DNA of 9,067 nucleotides, from the NCBI GenBank assembly GCA_021849525.1, contig JAJZSS010000038.1:1-9067 (forward strand), given 5' to 3'. The DNA comes from Chloroflexota bacterium. GTDB lineage: Bacteria; Chloroflexota; Anaerolineae; Anaerolineales; UBA4823. The translations under genes and the position numbers were made by a program. The notes under the pieces are model-generated. The model had not been told where the DNA came from. It saw nothing but the letters and a program-made list of their open reading frames with translations, and made no database searches. Positions 1 through 6,237 of this stretch are shown here, in pieces. How positions within the stretch are numbered: position 1 is the first letter of the stretch; the number at the start of each line of letters is the position of its first letter.

Positions 1-1
1 A

Positions 2-340
2 TCTACAATGGACGAACGCATCACGGATGGGAAACCCTCCGGTGACAGCCGCGCCGGGCGCCATCTCTTCCAGCATTTGCCGGCGGCTGGAGGGATCATC
101 CTTTCAGCCGGCGCTTCGGATTGGGTCGTCTACGCCGGACCTGACGGGTATCCAGCGGATGAGGCTTATTTCCTGCACTTCATCATCGATACCGTCGATC
201 AGGTCCTGTCCACCCGCCCTGAGCTGGACGGGGCCCGTTTTGCAGCCTGGATTAACACCCGTCATGCCCAAATTGAGCGCCAGGAGCTGGTCTATATCGC
301 CCACCAGCTCGATTTCATGGGTTATTATCCCGGCGCTTAA
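2..340 (+). CDS. Probable class I SAM-dependent methyltransferase, C-terminal part (5' end outside window)
   Basis: The frame is open to the left edge, so the ATG at 8 is probably internal and only the last ~112 residues are visible. The visible segment has the layout I associate with the C-terminus of a class of bacterial SAM-dependent methyltransferases: a short strand ending in 'GASDWVVY', then '[13 protein letters not shown]', a helix with 'PELD', then '[20 protein letters not shown]' and 'AHQLDFMG' just before the stop. The SAM-binding glycine-rich motif would lie upstream, so catalytic competence cannot be judged and the substrate is unknown. The next gene starts 14 bases after the TAA, which suggests co-transcription. 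The family call comes from remembered sequence similarity, not from a search. An unrelated 110-residue protein starting at 8 is possible but less likely. Confidence 0.6.
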   Translation, partial: STMDERITDGKPSGDSRAGRHLFQHLPAAGGIILSAGASDWVVYAGPDGYPADEAYFLHFIIDTVDQVLSTRPELDGARFAAWINTRHAQIERQELVYIAHQLDFMGYYPGA

Positions 341-354
341 CTCCTCAAGTTCCC

Positions 355-852
355 ATGAAACCGGTTGATATCCAAGCCTTGCCCGGCAGTTATGCCCTCG
401 TCTTATGCCTCCAACACCCAATCAATCTGCCAGTCGGGCGTTTAGGAGTCTTCACCTTTCCGCCGGCACATTACATATACTTCGGCAGCGCCTGTGGGCC
501 AGGCGGCTTAAGGGCTCGCCTGCAGCGCCATATCCTGGGCTCTGCCCGCCCCCACTGGCATATTGACTTCTTTCGCAATACCAGCACCCTGCACTCCGTA
601 TTCTTTCTCCCAGCTAAATCCCATCCGGCATCCTCTCCATTATCCCTGGAGTGCGCCTGGAGTCAGGCGGCTGCCGTCATGCCATCGGCTTTCATCGCTG
701 TCCCCGGCTTTGGGGCAAGCGACTGCCGGCAGGGCTGCCCGGCGCACCTGGTGGGCCTGTCAGAGCTGCCAGACTCGCTCGCGGCCTGGCTCGCTGCCGC
801 AGCCGGTGTACAAGAAACCGCTGTCCAGGCGTTCAGCATTCTCTGCGCTTGA
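355..852 (+). CDS. DUF123 family protein (GIY-YIG nuclease superfamily)
   Basis: This 165-residue protein matches the DUF123 family (Pfam PF01986) along most of its length. Residues 10-17 (LPGSYALV) and 40-46 (YIYFGSA) form the GIY-YIG-like strand pair. 'GPGGLRARLQRH' (48-59) supplies the conserved Arg/His helix and 'HWHIDFF' (67-73) the next signature. E99 in 'LECAWSQ' is the expected catalytic-type glutamate, and 'PGFGASDC' (117-124) with C128 and H131 forms a Cys/His-rich end. In some archaea and bacteria the domain is fused to endonuclease III; here it stands alone. A nuclease or DNA-repair role is inferred from the superfamily, and the biochemical function is not established as far as I know. 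No good Shine-Dalgarno precedes the ATG, so translation may depend on the gene ending at 340. Residues from about 140 on are an Ala-rich tail beyond the usual domain. Confidence 0.85.
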   Translation: MKPVDIQALPGSYALVLCLQHPINLPVGRLGVFTFPPAHYIYFGSACGPGGLRARLQRHILGSARPHWHIDFFRNTSTLHSVFFLPAKSHPASSPLSLECAWSQAAAVMPSAFIAVPGFGASDCRQGCPAHLVGLSELPDSLAAWLAAAAGVQETAVQAFSILCA

Positions 853-890
853 GCGACCATGCAGCTGGTCTGGGTGCCCGGTTTCCGAGG

Positions 891-896
891 TACAAT
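891..896 (+). promoter_or_regulatory. Candidate -10 box upstream of lspA
   Basis: TACAAT matches five of six bases of the sigma-70-type -10 consensus and would start transcription about 32 bases before lspA. No convincing -35 box is seen; the window 867-874 reads only GGTCTGGG. A 5-bp inverted repeat, GACCA (855-859) with TGGTC (866-870), overlaps that position. The 82-base gap after the DUF123 gene makes a promoter here plausible, but this is sequence inspection only. Confidence 0.35.
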
Positions 897-922
897 GAAC
901 GGCGCAGTTATTCATCCTTTTT

Positions 923-927
923 GGGAG
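923..927 (+). promoter_or_regulatory. Shine-Dalgarno site fixing the TTG start of lspA
   Basis: GGGAG lies seven bases before TTG at 935. It supports the TTG start: the next methionine is residue 38, past the first membrane helix and the conserved D22 that LspA needs. Confidence 0.6.
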
Positions 928-934
928 CAGATCC

Positions 935-1504
935 TTGAAGAAATTCTTTTCGAACTATAGTTTATTGATTGTTTTGACCGGAGTGATTGTCCTGCTCGAC
1001 CAGTGGACCAAGACCTGGGTACGCACGAACCTGGCTTACCAGGAAATGTGGTCACCCTGGCCCTGGCTGACCCCGTATGCCCGTCTCGTCCATTGGAGCA
1101 ATACTGGCGCTGCTTTCGGGTTGTTCCAGAACATGAGTATGGTTTTTACGATCCTGGCGGTCATTGTTTCGGTAGCGATCCTGTTTTACTACCCCCAGAT
1201 TGCCAAAGAGGACTGGCCCTTGCGCGTGGCGCTCAGTATGCAGCTCGGGGGAGCCATTGGCAACCTGATCGACCGGGTCACACTCGGCTCGGTGATCGAT
1301 TTTATATCCGTAGGCAGTTTCCCGGTTTTCAATATCGCCGATGCCAGTATCTCAGTGGGCGTTGCTATTTTGGTTATCGGTATGTGGATCAAAGAAAAGC
1401 AAGAAGCCAATTCCAAAAGATCCCAGCCAGGAAACGACGCCGCGAGCCTGCCCGCTCAACCTGAATCACAATCCACCAACCTGCCGCCCGAGGAAGAACT
1501 GTGA
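935..1504 (+). CDS. lspA: Lipoprotein signal peptidase (signal peptidase II)
   Basis: LspA is an inner-membrane aspartyl protease that removes the signal peptide from prolipoproteins after diacylglyceryl modification. All family blocks are present in the 189 residues: 'LLDQWTK' with D22, 'NTGAAFG' (56-62), 'GGAIGNLIDR' (105-114), 'VIDFI' and 'FNIADASI'. D122 and D136 are the expected catalytic pair. About four membrane helices can be seen, near 8-24, 66-86, 96-112 and 133-152. Residues 155-189 are a hydrophilic tail rich in Gln, Ser, Pro and Glu that is longer than usual and is not needed for the fold. The start is TTG with a GGGAG ribosome site. The stop overlaps the start of the next gene in the sequence GTGA, which implies translational coupling. 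lspA next to an rluD homologue is a conserved arrangement, as in Bacillus subtilis. Confidence 0.96.
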   Translation: MKKFFSNYSLLIVLTGVIVLLDQWTKTWVRTNLAYQEMWSPWPWLTPYARLVHWSNTGAAFGLFQNMSMVFTILAVIVSVAILFYYPQIAKEDWPLRVALSMQLGGAIGNLIDRVTLGSVIDFISVGSFPVFNIADASISVGVAILVIGMWIKEKQEANSKRSQPGNDAASLPAQPESQSTNLPPEEEL

Positions 1505-2427
1505 GCGAACAGACCATCGCGCTTGAGTTCAGCGGTGCCGAAACCACCCGGCTGGATAAGTTTTTAGTCCAGCGCCTCCCAGCCTATTCGCGCTCGCGCT
1601 TGCAGGCTCTGATCAAGGATGGGCAGGTGACCGTGGATAACCAGACGGCACTGAAATCCAGCCTGGTATTGGACCGTCCCGCAACCGTGATGGTCCGTAT
1701 TCCCCCGCCGGAGCCCAGCCGCTTGCAGCCGGAGGCTATCCCTCTGGATATCATCTTCGAGAATGATGACCTGATGGTCATTAATAAACCCGCCGGCATG
1801 GTCGTACACCCGGCTGCCGGACATGGCCAGGGGACGCTGGTCCACGCCGCCCTGGCGCACGCCCCCGAGATGGAAGGGATCGGTGGCGAGCAGCGCCCGG
1901 GAGTGGTCCATCGCCTGGACAAAAATACTTCAGGGCTGATCCTGCTGGCTAAAAACGACCGCACCCACCGCATGCTTCAGGAACAGTTTAAACAACGAAA
2001 AGTTCATAAAGTTTACCTGGCGCTGGTCGATGGCCAGCCCCCTACGCCAACCGGGCGGATTGAGGCTGCGATTGGGCGCAACCCAGGCGAAAGAAAATTA
2101 ATGGCGGTGGTCAGCGATCTCAAAGGCCGCCCAGCAATCAGCGATTATCGCACCCTGGCCCGCTATTTCGGCCATACCCTGCTGGAAGTCCAACCGCTTA
2201 CCGGTCGCACCCACCAGATTCGCCTGCACCTGGCTTTTATTGGCTGCCCGGTCGCAGGAGACACGATCTATGGCGGGCGCCGTTCCACGGTACCCCTGGC
2301 GCGTCACTTCCTGCATGCTGCCCGACTGAGCGTCACGCTCCCAGGCGAAGACCAACCCCGCAGCTTCGAAGCGCCCCTGCCGCCAGAGCTAACCCAAATC
2401 CTTGATTCTCTTACCCCGCTCAACTAG
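1501..2427 (+). CDS. rluD: RluA/RluD-family ribosomal large-subunit pseudouridine synthase
   Basis: The enzyme isomerises uridine to pseudouridine in RNA; the RluD type acts on 23S rRNA helix 69. The 308-residue protein has an N-terminal S4 RNA-binding domain (about 16-68, with 'TRLDKFL' and 'SRSRLQALIKDGQVTV'). The RluA-type catalytic domain follows: 'INKPAGMVVHP' (94-104), 'GVVHRLDKNTSGL' with catalytic D140, and 'LTGRTHQIRLHL' (233-244). The length is typical. It starts at GTG inside the lspA stop, with AGGAAG at 1491-1496 as ribosome site. The S4 domain plus 'HRLDKNTSG' marks the RluC/RluD class. The exact uridines modified cannot be read from sequence, so the symbol is a best match. Confidence 0.9.
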   Translation: MSEQTIALEFSGAETTRLDKFLVQRLPAYSRSRLQALIKDGQVTVDNQTALKSSLVLDRPATVMVRIPPPEPSRLQPEAIPLDIIFENDDLMVINKPAGMVVHPAAGHGQGTLVHAALAHAPEMEGIGGEQRPGVVHRLDKNTSGLILLAKNDRTHRMLQEQFKQRKVHKVYLALVDGQPPTPTGRIEAAIGRNPGERKLMAVVSDLKGRPAISDYRTLARYFGHTLLEVQPLTGRTHQIRLHLAFIGCPVAGDTIYGGRRSTVPLARHFLHAARLSVTLPGEDQPRSFEAPLPPELTQILDSLTPLN

Positions 2428-2454
2428 GCAGGCTGCCGCGCCCGCCAGCCTGCC
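2427..2454 (+). terminator. 9-bp GC-rich hairpin after rluD (possible U-less terminator)
   Basis: GGCAGGCTG (2427-2435) pairs perfectly with CAGCCTGCC (2446-2454) around a 10-base loop. It begins at the last base of the rluD stop codon. The following bases are GGGAAAAACC, with no U-tract, so it is not a classic intrinsic terminator. It could be a U-less terminator, an mRNA 3'-end stabiliser or a simple repeat. Confidence 0.4.
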
Positions 2455-2482
2455 GGGAAAAACCTGATCTACGGAGCCTACT

Positions 2483-3556
2483 ATGGACATTGTTGACCTG
2501 CGATCTGATACCGTCACCCAGCCCACTCCAGCCATGCGCGACGCGATGGCAAAAGCAGAAGTTGGCGATGATGTTTATGGCGAAGACCCCACTATCAACC
2601 ATTTGCAAGAGTTGGCTGCGGGCCTGGTCGGCCAGGAAGCCGGCTTGTTCGTCCCCTCCGGCACAATGGGCAACCTGGTGGCTGTCCTCGCCCATTGCCA
2701 GCGCGGCGACGAAGTGATTCTCGGGAACAAAGCTCACACTTTCCTCTTTGAGGCTGGTGGGATTTCCGCCCTGGGTGGTGTGCATTCCTGCCAGCTGCCC
2801 AATCAGGAGGATGGGACATTGGAGTTAAACGCGATCGAGGCCGCGATTCGCCCCGATGACCCCCATCACCCGGTCACCCGGCTGATTGCCCTGGAAAACA
2901 CCCACAACCGTTGTGGGGGTGTGGCTCTGACCCCCGAATATATGCTGGCAGTCAGCAATCTAGCCCACCGCCATAATTTGCGCCTGCACCTGGACGGCGC
3001 CCGCCTCTTCAACGCTGCCGTGGCTCAGGGTGTGCCTGCCCGAGACCTGGCAGCCATGACCGATTCGGTTACTTTTTGCCTGAGCAAAGGCTTATCCGCC
3101 CCGGTCGGTTCGGTATTATGCGGCTCGCATGCCTTCATCCACCAGGCGCACCGCATCCGCAAGCAGTTGGGGGGTGGAATGCGCCAGGCAGGCATCCTGG
3201 CCGCAGCGGGGATTGTCGCCCTGGAAACGATGATCGATCGCCTGGCTGAGGATCACCGGCGGGCCCGCGCCTTGGCCGATGGCCTGCGCCAGATCCCCGG
3301 CCTGGAGCTGGATCCAGGCACCCCATATACCAACATGGTCTTTCTCAACCTGACCCGCGAGGCAGGTGAGACCCAGGCGGCGCAACATGGAGGCGTCTCC
3401 CCCGCCGGACGTGTGGCTGCCCGGTTGGCGGAACATGGTGTGCGGGTTGGAGTCGCCGGCTCCCGCCGCTTTCGCCTGGTAACTCACTGCTGGGTGAACG
3501 ATGCTCACATCCAGCGCACCCTCGCAGGTTTCCAGGCAGTCATGGCAGCCGGATGA
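2483..3556 (+). CDS. ltaE: Low-specificity L-threonine aldolase (PLP-dependent)
   Basis: This fold-type I PLP enzyme cleaves L-threonine and L-allo-threonine to glycine and acetaldehyde. The 357-residue protein opens with the family signature '[18 protein letters not shown]' (5-22), followed by '[11 protein letters not shown]' (27-37) and the cofactor-phosphate loop 'PSGTMGN' (58-64). H85 should stack on the PLP ring, 'HLDGAR' (169-174) supplies the aspartate that pairs with the pyridine nitrogen, and '[12 protein letters not shown]' carries the Schiff-base lysine K202. The C-terminal domain is complete, ending at '[11 protein letters not shown]' plus a short helix. Residues about 292-308 look like a small Gly/Gln-rich insertion. 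The ribosome site ACGGAG (2471-2476) lies six bases before the ATG. The gene sits between two hairpins and may be its own unit. The symbol follows the E. coli low-specificity enzyme; stereospecificity cannot be read here. Confidence 0.92.
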   Translation: MDIVDLRSDTVTQPTPAMRDAMAKAEVGDDVYGEDPTINHLQELAAGLVGQEAGLFVPSGTMGNLVAVLAHCQRGDEVILGNKAHTFLFEAGGISALGGVHSCQLPNQEDGTLELNAIEAAIRPDDPHHPVTRLIALENTHNRCGGVALTPEYMLAVSNLAHRHNLRLHLDGARLFNAAVAQGVPARDLAAMTDSVTFCLSKGLSAPVGSVLCGSHAFIHQAHRIRKQLGGGMRQAGILAAAGIVALETMIDRLAEDHRRARALADGLRQIPGLELDPGTPYTNMVFLNLTREAGETQAAQHGGVSPAGRVAARLAEHGVRVGVAGSRRFRLVTHCWVNDAHIQRTLAGFQAVMAAG

Positions 3557-3576
3557 GCCTGTCCGCGCTGTCAGCC

Positions 3577-3601
3577 GCACCCCGGCCCTGGCCCGGGGTG
3601 C
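3577..3601 (+). terminator. 9-bp hairpin after threonine aldolase gene
   Basis: GCACCCCGG (3577-3585) pairs perfectly with CCGGGGTGC (3593-3601) around the loop CCCTGGC. It lies 21 bases after the aldolase stop and directly before the extended -10 box at 3606. There is no adjacent U-tract; the nearest T-run is 3627-3631. It could be a U-less terminator insulating the next promoter, but this is unproven. Confidence 0.45.
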
Positions 3602-3602
3602 A

Positions 3603-3611
3603 TGTTATAAT
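3603..3611 (+). promoter_or_regulatory. Extended -10 promoter (TGT-TATAAT) upstream of the Xer-like gene
   Basis: TATAAT at 3606-3611 is a perfect -10 hexamer, and the TG at 3603-3604 gives a perfect extended -10 element. The -35 position (3583-3588) falls inside the preceding hairpin and has no match, which fits an extended -10 promoter that does not need one. The predicted start near 3618 leaves a leader of about 27 bases to the ATG at 3645. This is the best promoter match I found in the window. Confidence 0.5.
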
Positions 3612-3644
3612 GAGTTAACCATAATCTTTTTGGGCGGGCGCGGG

Positions 3645-3771
3645 ATGGTGGAAAATCGGTAGCAGAGCACTTCCAGACACTGAATTTGCACATGCAATTC
3701 AGGCCTTTGGGCGTTATTCAAATGCCAGGGCCTTATATGCGCGCAGCACCCTGGCAGCTTACCAGGGGGAT
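3645..3771 (+). other. 5' extension of the Xer-like coding region without a usable in-frame start
   Basis: The frame of the gene at 3772 stays open upstream back to the TAA at 3622 and encodes a typical recombinase N-terminus, including 'ALPDTEFAHAIQAFGRYS' and 'STLAAYQGDLLRF'. The homology therefore continues about 37 residues before the first in-frame start (TTG 3772). No ATG, GTG or TTG lies in that frame between 3625 and 3771; only ATC 3655, ATT 3697 and CTG 3751 are candidates. In the next frame, ATG at 3645 reads M-V-E-N-R and then TAG (3660-3662). Skipping one base at 3660 would join the frames into a protein of exactly 300 residues, the usual XerC/XerD size. This points to a one-base frameshift, a sequencing error, a programmed +1 shift or a rare start codon. 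Confidence 0.55.
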
Positions 3772-4548
3772 TTGCTGCGTTTCGCTGGATATATTGAAGA
3801 ACAAACTTCCCGCCCTGCCCGGTGTTCAGATTTCACGACCCCTAACCTGCAAGCCTTTCTGCAAGCTGAAATCGCAGACGGGTTCCATGCACATACCATT
3901 GCCCGCCGTCTGGTGAGCTTGAGCGCGTTTAACCTCTTTTTGGATCAGCCTGTAACTGATTGGAAGCCAATTTCCAGCCTGGCGCCGCCCAGCCGGGGCC
4001 ATCGCCGTGATGAGAGTCTCCTCAAAAGCATCCAACCAGCGCATCTGAGCGCCTTATGGAGCGTCATGGAGCAGGCTCCCCAGGCGCATGCCCGCCGTGA
4101 TCAGGCACTCCTGGCGCTGTTGCTCGAAACCGGTTTGCCGGTGCAGCGTTTGCTGGCAATTAATCTCACCGATTTACGCGATGATTCCTACAGGCTTATT
4201 CTGCCCCAGCCATCGGGAGCCGGCTCTCCGATAAATCTGGAATGGGCTGACCAGCCGCTGCGGCGTTATTTGAAGGAAGGCCGTCCTGAATTAATCCGCC
4301 AACCCGATGAACCGGCGCTGTGGATCAGCCAGTCCGGCAGGCGCATGACCCGCCAGGCTGTCTGGCAGGCGCTGCATAAGTGGGGCGGCCGGGCCGGCCT
4401 TCCCTACCCCCTCAATCCACGCCTGCTCAGCGATACTGCCGCTCAGCGTCTGGTGTTCTCCGGCTTGCCACTGAAACAGATCCAATTACGCCTGGGGCAC
4501 ATATCCCCACTCTCCACCCTGGCTCGTGTCCGCCGGATCGTTGGTTAA
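3772..4548 (+). CDS. Tyrosine recombinase (XerC/XerD-like) homologue lacking catalytic residues
   Basis: The 258 residues from TTG 3772 follow the phage-integrase layout: a core-binding domain (to about residue 65, with 'TIARRLVSLSAFNLFL') and a catalytic-like domain (about 87-258, with 'RDQALLALLLETGL' and 'LKQIQLRLGH'). Family-conserved active-site positions are almost all replaced. Arg I of 'TGLRVSEL' is P123 (TGLPVQRL). The beta-hairpin around 139-155 has no Lys. The HxxR box reads 'PRLLSDT', giving R217 and S220. The nucleophilic Tyr, nine residues after the LGH histidine, is R252. Only H243 survives. The protein ends six residues after R252, shorter than XerD. No internal stop occurs over 258 codons. 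It cannot be a normal strand-cleaving recombinase. It may be a DNA-binding pseudoenzyme or a decaying gene; the disrupted 5' end favours decay, and the uninterrupted body favours function. Confidence 0.8.
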   Translation: MLRFAGYIEEQTSRPARCSDFTTPNLQAFLQAEIADGFHAHTIARRLVSLSAFNLFLDQPVTDWKPISSLAPPSRGHRRDESLLKSIQPAHLSALWSVMEQAPQAHARRDQALLALLLETGLPVQRLLAINLTDLRDDSYRLILPQPSGAGSPINLEWADQPLRRYLKEGRPELIRQPDEPALWISQSGRRMTRQAVWQALHKWGGRAGLPYPLNPRLLSDTAAQRLVFSGLPLKQIQLRLGHISPLSTLARVRRIVG

Positions 4549-4567
4549 GGCAGATTGTCTATCGAAA

Positions 4568-4573
4568 TAAAAT
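4568..4573 (+). promoter_or_regulatory. Weak candidate -10 box upstream of purine nucleoside phosphorylase
   Basis: TAAAAT lies in an AT-rich patch (4561-4575) between the Xer-like gene and the phosphorylase gene. The -35 position (4545-4550, TTAAGG) matches poorly. A start near 4580 would leave a leader of about 19 bases that still includes the ribosome site. Read-through from upstream is equally possible. Confidence 0.25.
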
Positions 4574-4598
4574 TGTTCGACCGCTTCAGGAGTAGTCG

Positions 4599-5435
4599 AT
4601 GAAAGAAACTTTTACACTTGCAGAAATGGACCAGATCGCCCAGTCGATCCGCCCCAAATTAGCCAATGCTCCCCGGGTCGGGATCATCCTTGGATCTGGA
4701 TTAGGCTCACTGGCAGAGGCCGTGGAAAACCAGGTCAGAATCCCCTATCCGGAAATTCCAGATTGGCCGGTGTCAACCGTCTTTGGGCATCAGGGTCAGC
4801 TGGTCAATGGGAGCTTAAAGGATCAGCCGGTCCTGGTCATGCAAGGGCGGGTTCATTATTATGAGGGGTATACGATGGCCCAGGTCGCTCTGCCCATCCG
4901 CGTGATGCAGCGCCTGGGAATTGAAACGCTGATTGTCACCAATGCGGCTGGAGCTGTCAATCCAGCCTACGAACCGGGCGACCTGATGCTGATCCAGGAT
5001 CATCTGAACCTGATCGGCATGGCTGGTCTTACCCCCCTGCGCGGCCCAAACCTGGACGAGCTGGGGCCGCGCTTTCCCGATATGAGCCAGGCTTATGACC
5101 GCCAGCTGGGCGCCATCGCCCTAAAGGCTGCTCAGGATTCTGGTATCGGGATGCACAGCGGTGTCTACTGCTGCCTGGCTGGTCCATCTTTTGAGACCCC
5201 GGCTGATCTGCGCTTTCTGCGCAGCATCGGCGCAGACACTGTAGGCATGTCCACCGTCCCTGAGGTAACCGCTGCCCGCCATGGTGGCACACGCATCCTG
5301 GGGATCTCAGGGATCAGCAATAAAGCAAATCTGGATGGAAACACGCTCACCACTCACGAAGAAGTACTCGAAGCCGGTAAGCAGATTGTTCCCAAGTTAA
5401 TCGCGGTGATCAACGGCGTTTTAAGCCGCATTTAG
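4599..5435 (+). CDS. punA: Purine nucleoside phosphorylase, trimeric type
   Basis: The enzyme splits purine (deoxy)nucleosides with phosphate into free base and (deoxy)ribose-1-phosphate in cytoplasmic purine salvage. The 278 residues carry the whole trimeric-PNP signature: 'LGSGLGS' (31-37, phosphate-binding S33), 'FGHQG' (62-66), 'MQGRVHYYEGY' (81-91, R84 and H86), 'TNAAGAVN' (114-121), 'GVYCCLAGPSFET' (188-200, E199), 'GMSTVPE' (216-222) and 'SNKA' (240-243, N241). By the human enzyme's pattern, the Glu and Asn at the base-binding site indicate preference for 6-oxopurines (guanosine, inosine), which is an inference. AGGAG (4588-4592) lies six bases before the ATG. The length is typical and nothing is missing. 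No other nucleoside-catabolism gene is adjacent. Confidence 0.95.
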   Translation: MKETFTLAEMDQIAQSIRPKLANAPRVGIILGSGLGSLAEAVENQVRIPYPEIPDWPVSTVFGHQGQLVNGSLKDQPVLVMQGRVHYYEGYTMAQVALPIRVMQRLGIETLIVTNAAGAVNPAYEPGDLMLIQDHLNLIGMAGLTPLRGPNLDELGPRFPDMSQAYDRQLGAIALKAAQDSGIGMHSGVYCCLAGPSFETPADLRFLRSIGADTVGMSTVPEVTAARHGGTRILGISGISNKANLDGNTLTTHEEVLEAGKQIVPKLIAVINGVLSRI

Positions 5436-5442
5436 TTAGAAT

Positions 5443-5464
5443 GAGACGGAGGGCGCCTGGTCTC
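5443..5464 (+). terminator. Imperfect hairpin after punA
   Basis: GAGAC (5443-5447) pairs with GTCTC (5460-5464), and the inner AGG (5450-5452) pairs with CCT (5456-5458) around GCG. This gives eight pairs with a small internal loop. There is no U-tract. It is a weaker candidate than the hairpins after rluD and the aldolase gene. The rest of the 70-base gap up to 5505 shows only the ribosome site of the next gene. Confidence 0.25.
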
Positions 5465-5505
5465 GAGTAGTTAGTACTGTGGTTTAGCCCCATCTCCGGA
5501 GAGGC

Positions 5506-6210
5506 ATGACAGAAGCACTCAGTTTTGTGCGCGCTTTCGAGGCGTGGATATATTTGCTTCTTGGGGTGGGGGCATTGATTTACATCCGTAAATTTATCCT
5601 GTCCTGGCAAGAGCTGCAAGACGCCGGATTTGGCCTGGAACGGGAAAGCGCCCAGGCCAGATTGAATCTGTCAGCCGGCATGCTGGTGCTGATCCTGGTT
5701 CTGGGAACAAGCGTATTTATGCTGGTGAGCTTTGTTGCCCCCACAGTTCCCGGCGCCAATCCGCTGCTCACCCCCACGGTGAATCTGCTGGCGACCCCGA
5801 CCACCACTTTGCAGCCCACAGCCAACGCCAGCGAGCAGAGGCAGATCACCCCCTCGCCTACCCTGGCTCAATCGGGAGCCAGCACCTGCCAGGCAGCCAG
5901 CATCAATATCCTCACTCCTGCAGAAGGTCAGACGGTGAGCGAGGTGGTCGAAGTCATTGGGACGGCAGATATCCCGAATTTTGGCTTCTACAAGATCGAA
6001 ATGAAACGCCCCGAAGAGACCATCTGGCAGACAATTGTGGCGGGAAATGAAGTCAAAATCGAAGAACCTCTCGGCTTGTGGGATACCCGGCGATTATTCG
6101 CCGGGACCTATCAGCTGGGGCTGGTCGTGGTAGACAACGAGGCGCGCGCCAGCGCCCCGTGTGTGGTGCAGGTACAGGTAACGGTAAGCATCGAGACCCC
6201 TGCTCCCTGA
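5506..6210 (+). CDS. Two-TM protein with Thr/Pro stalk and extracellular Ig-like domain
   Basis: I do not recognise a named family. The 234 residues show two hydrophobic helices (about 11-32 and 58-78) joined by a charged loop with 'LERESAQARLNL'. A Thr/Pro/Ala-rich low-complexity stalk follows (79-125, repeated 'TPT' motifs). The last part is a compact beta-rich domain (about 128-228) with 'ILTPAEGQTVSEVVEVIGTA', 'FGFYKIEMKR', 'LGLWDTRRLFAGTYQLGL' and 'VVVDN'. This resembles an Ig-like module I associate with Chloroflexota exported proteins ('nFxxYkie...WDTxxLpxGtYxLxLvVvD'). C128 and C219 bracket the domain and could form a disulfide. By the positive-inside rule the N-terminus and C-terminal domain are probably outside. 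GGAG (5498-5501) precedes the ATG. The GNAT gene starts 27 bases later, so the two are likely co-transcribed. The ligand and role are unknown. Confidence 0.75.
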   Translation: MTEALSFVRAFEAWIYLLLGVGALIYIRKFILSWQELQDAGFGLERESAQARLNLSAGMLVLILVLGTSVFMLVSFVAPTVPGANPLLTPTVNLLATPTTTLQPTANASEQRQITPSPTLAQSGASTCQAASINILTPAEGQTVSEVVEVIGTADIPNFGFYKIEMKRPEETIWQTIVAGNEVKIEEPLGLWDTRRLFAGTYQLGLVVVDNEARASAPCVVQVQVTVSIETPAP

Positions 6211-6237
6211 AAATCGCTTATTGGAAAAGGTGACCCT

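Noticed and set aside
8..340. Complete 110-residue gene starting at ATG 8
   Set aside because: The frame is open to the window edge, no ribosome site can be seen, and the content matches the C-terminal end of a longer methyltransferase.
563..898. Open frames 563-898 and 651-938 over the DUF123 gene and its downstream gap
   Set aside because: They are shifted-frame shadows of DUF123 without motifs; the second also runs into the lspA ribosome site and start.
1003..1464. 153-residue + strand frame inside lspA
   Set aside because: It overlaps lspA in another frame; lspA has all family motifs and this translation has none.
2420..2785. 121-residue open frame on the minus strand
   Set aside because: It lies antisense to the well-supported threonine aldolase gene; the translation has no recognisable motif and the length is expected as a coding shadow in GC-rich DNA.
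3681..3701. dif-like Xer recombination site
   Set aside because: The dyad has 2 bases in the centre instead of a 6 to 8 base spacer, and its arms do not resemble the XerC/XerD consensus half-sites.
3772..4548. Mobile element or integron integrase
   Set aside because: There is no attachment site, cassette, tRNA target or phage gene nearby, and the catalytic residues are missing.
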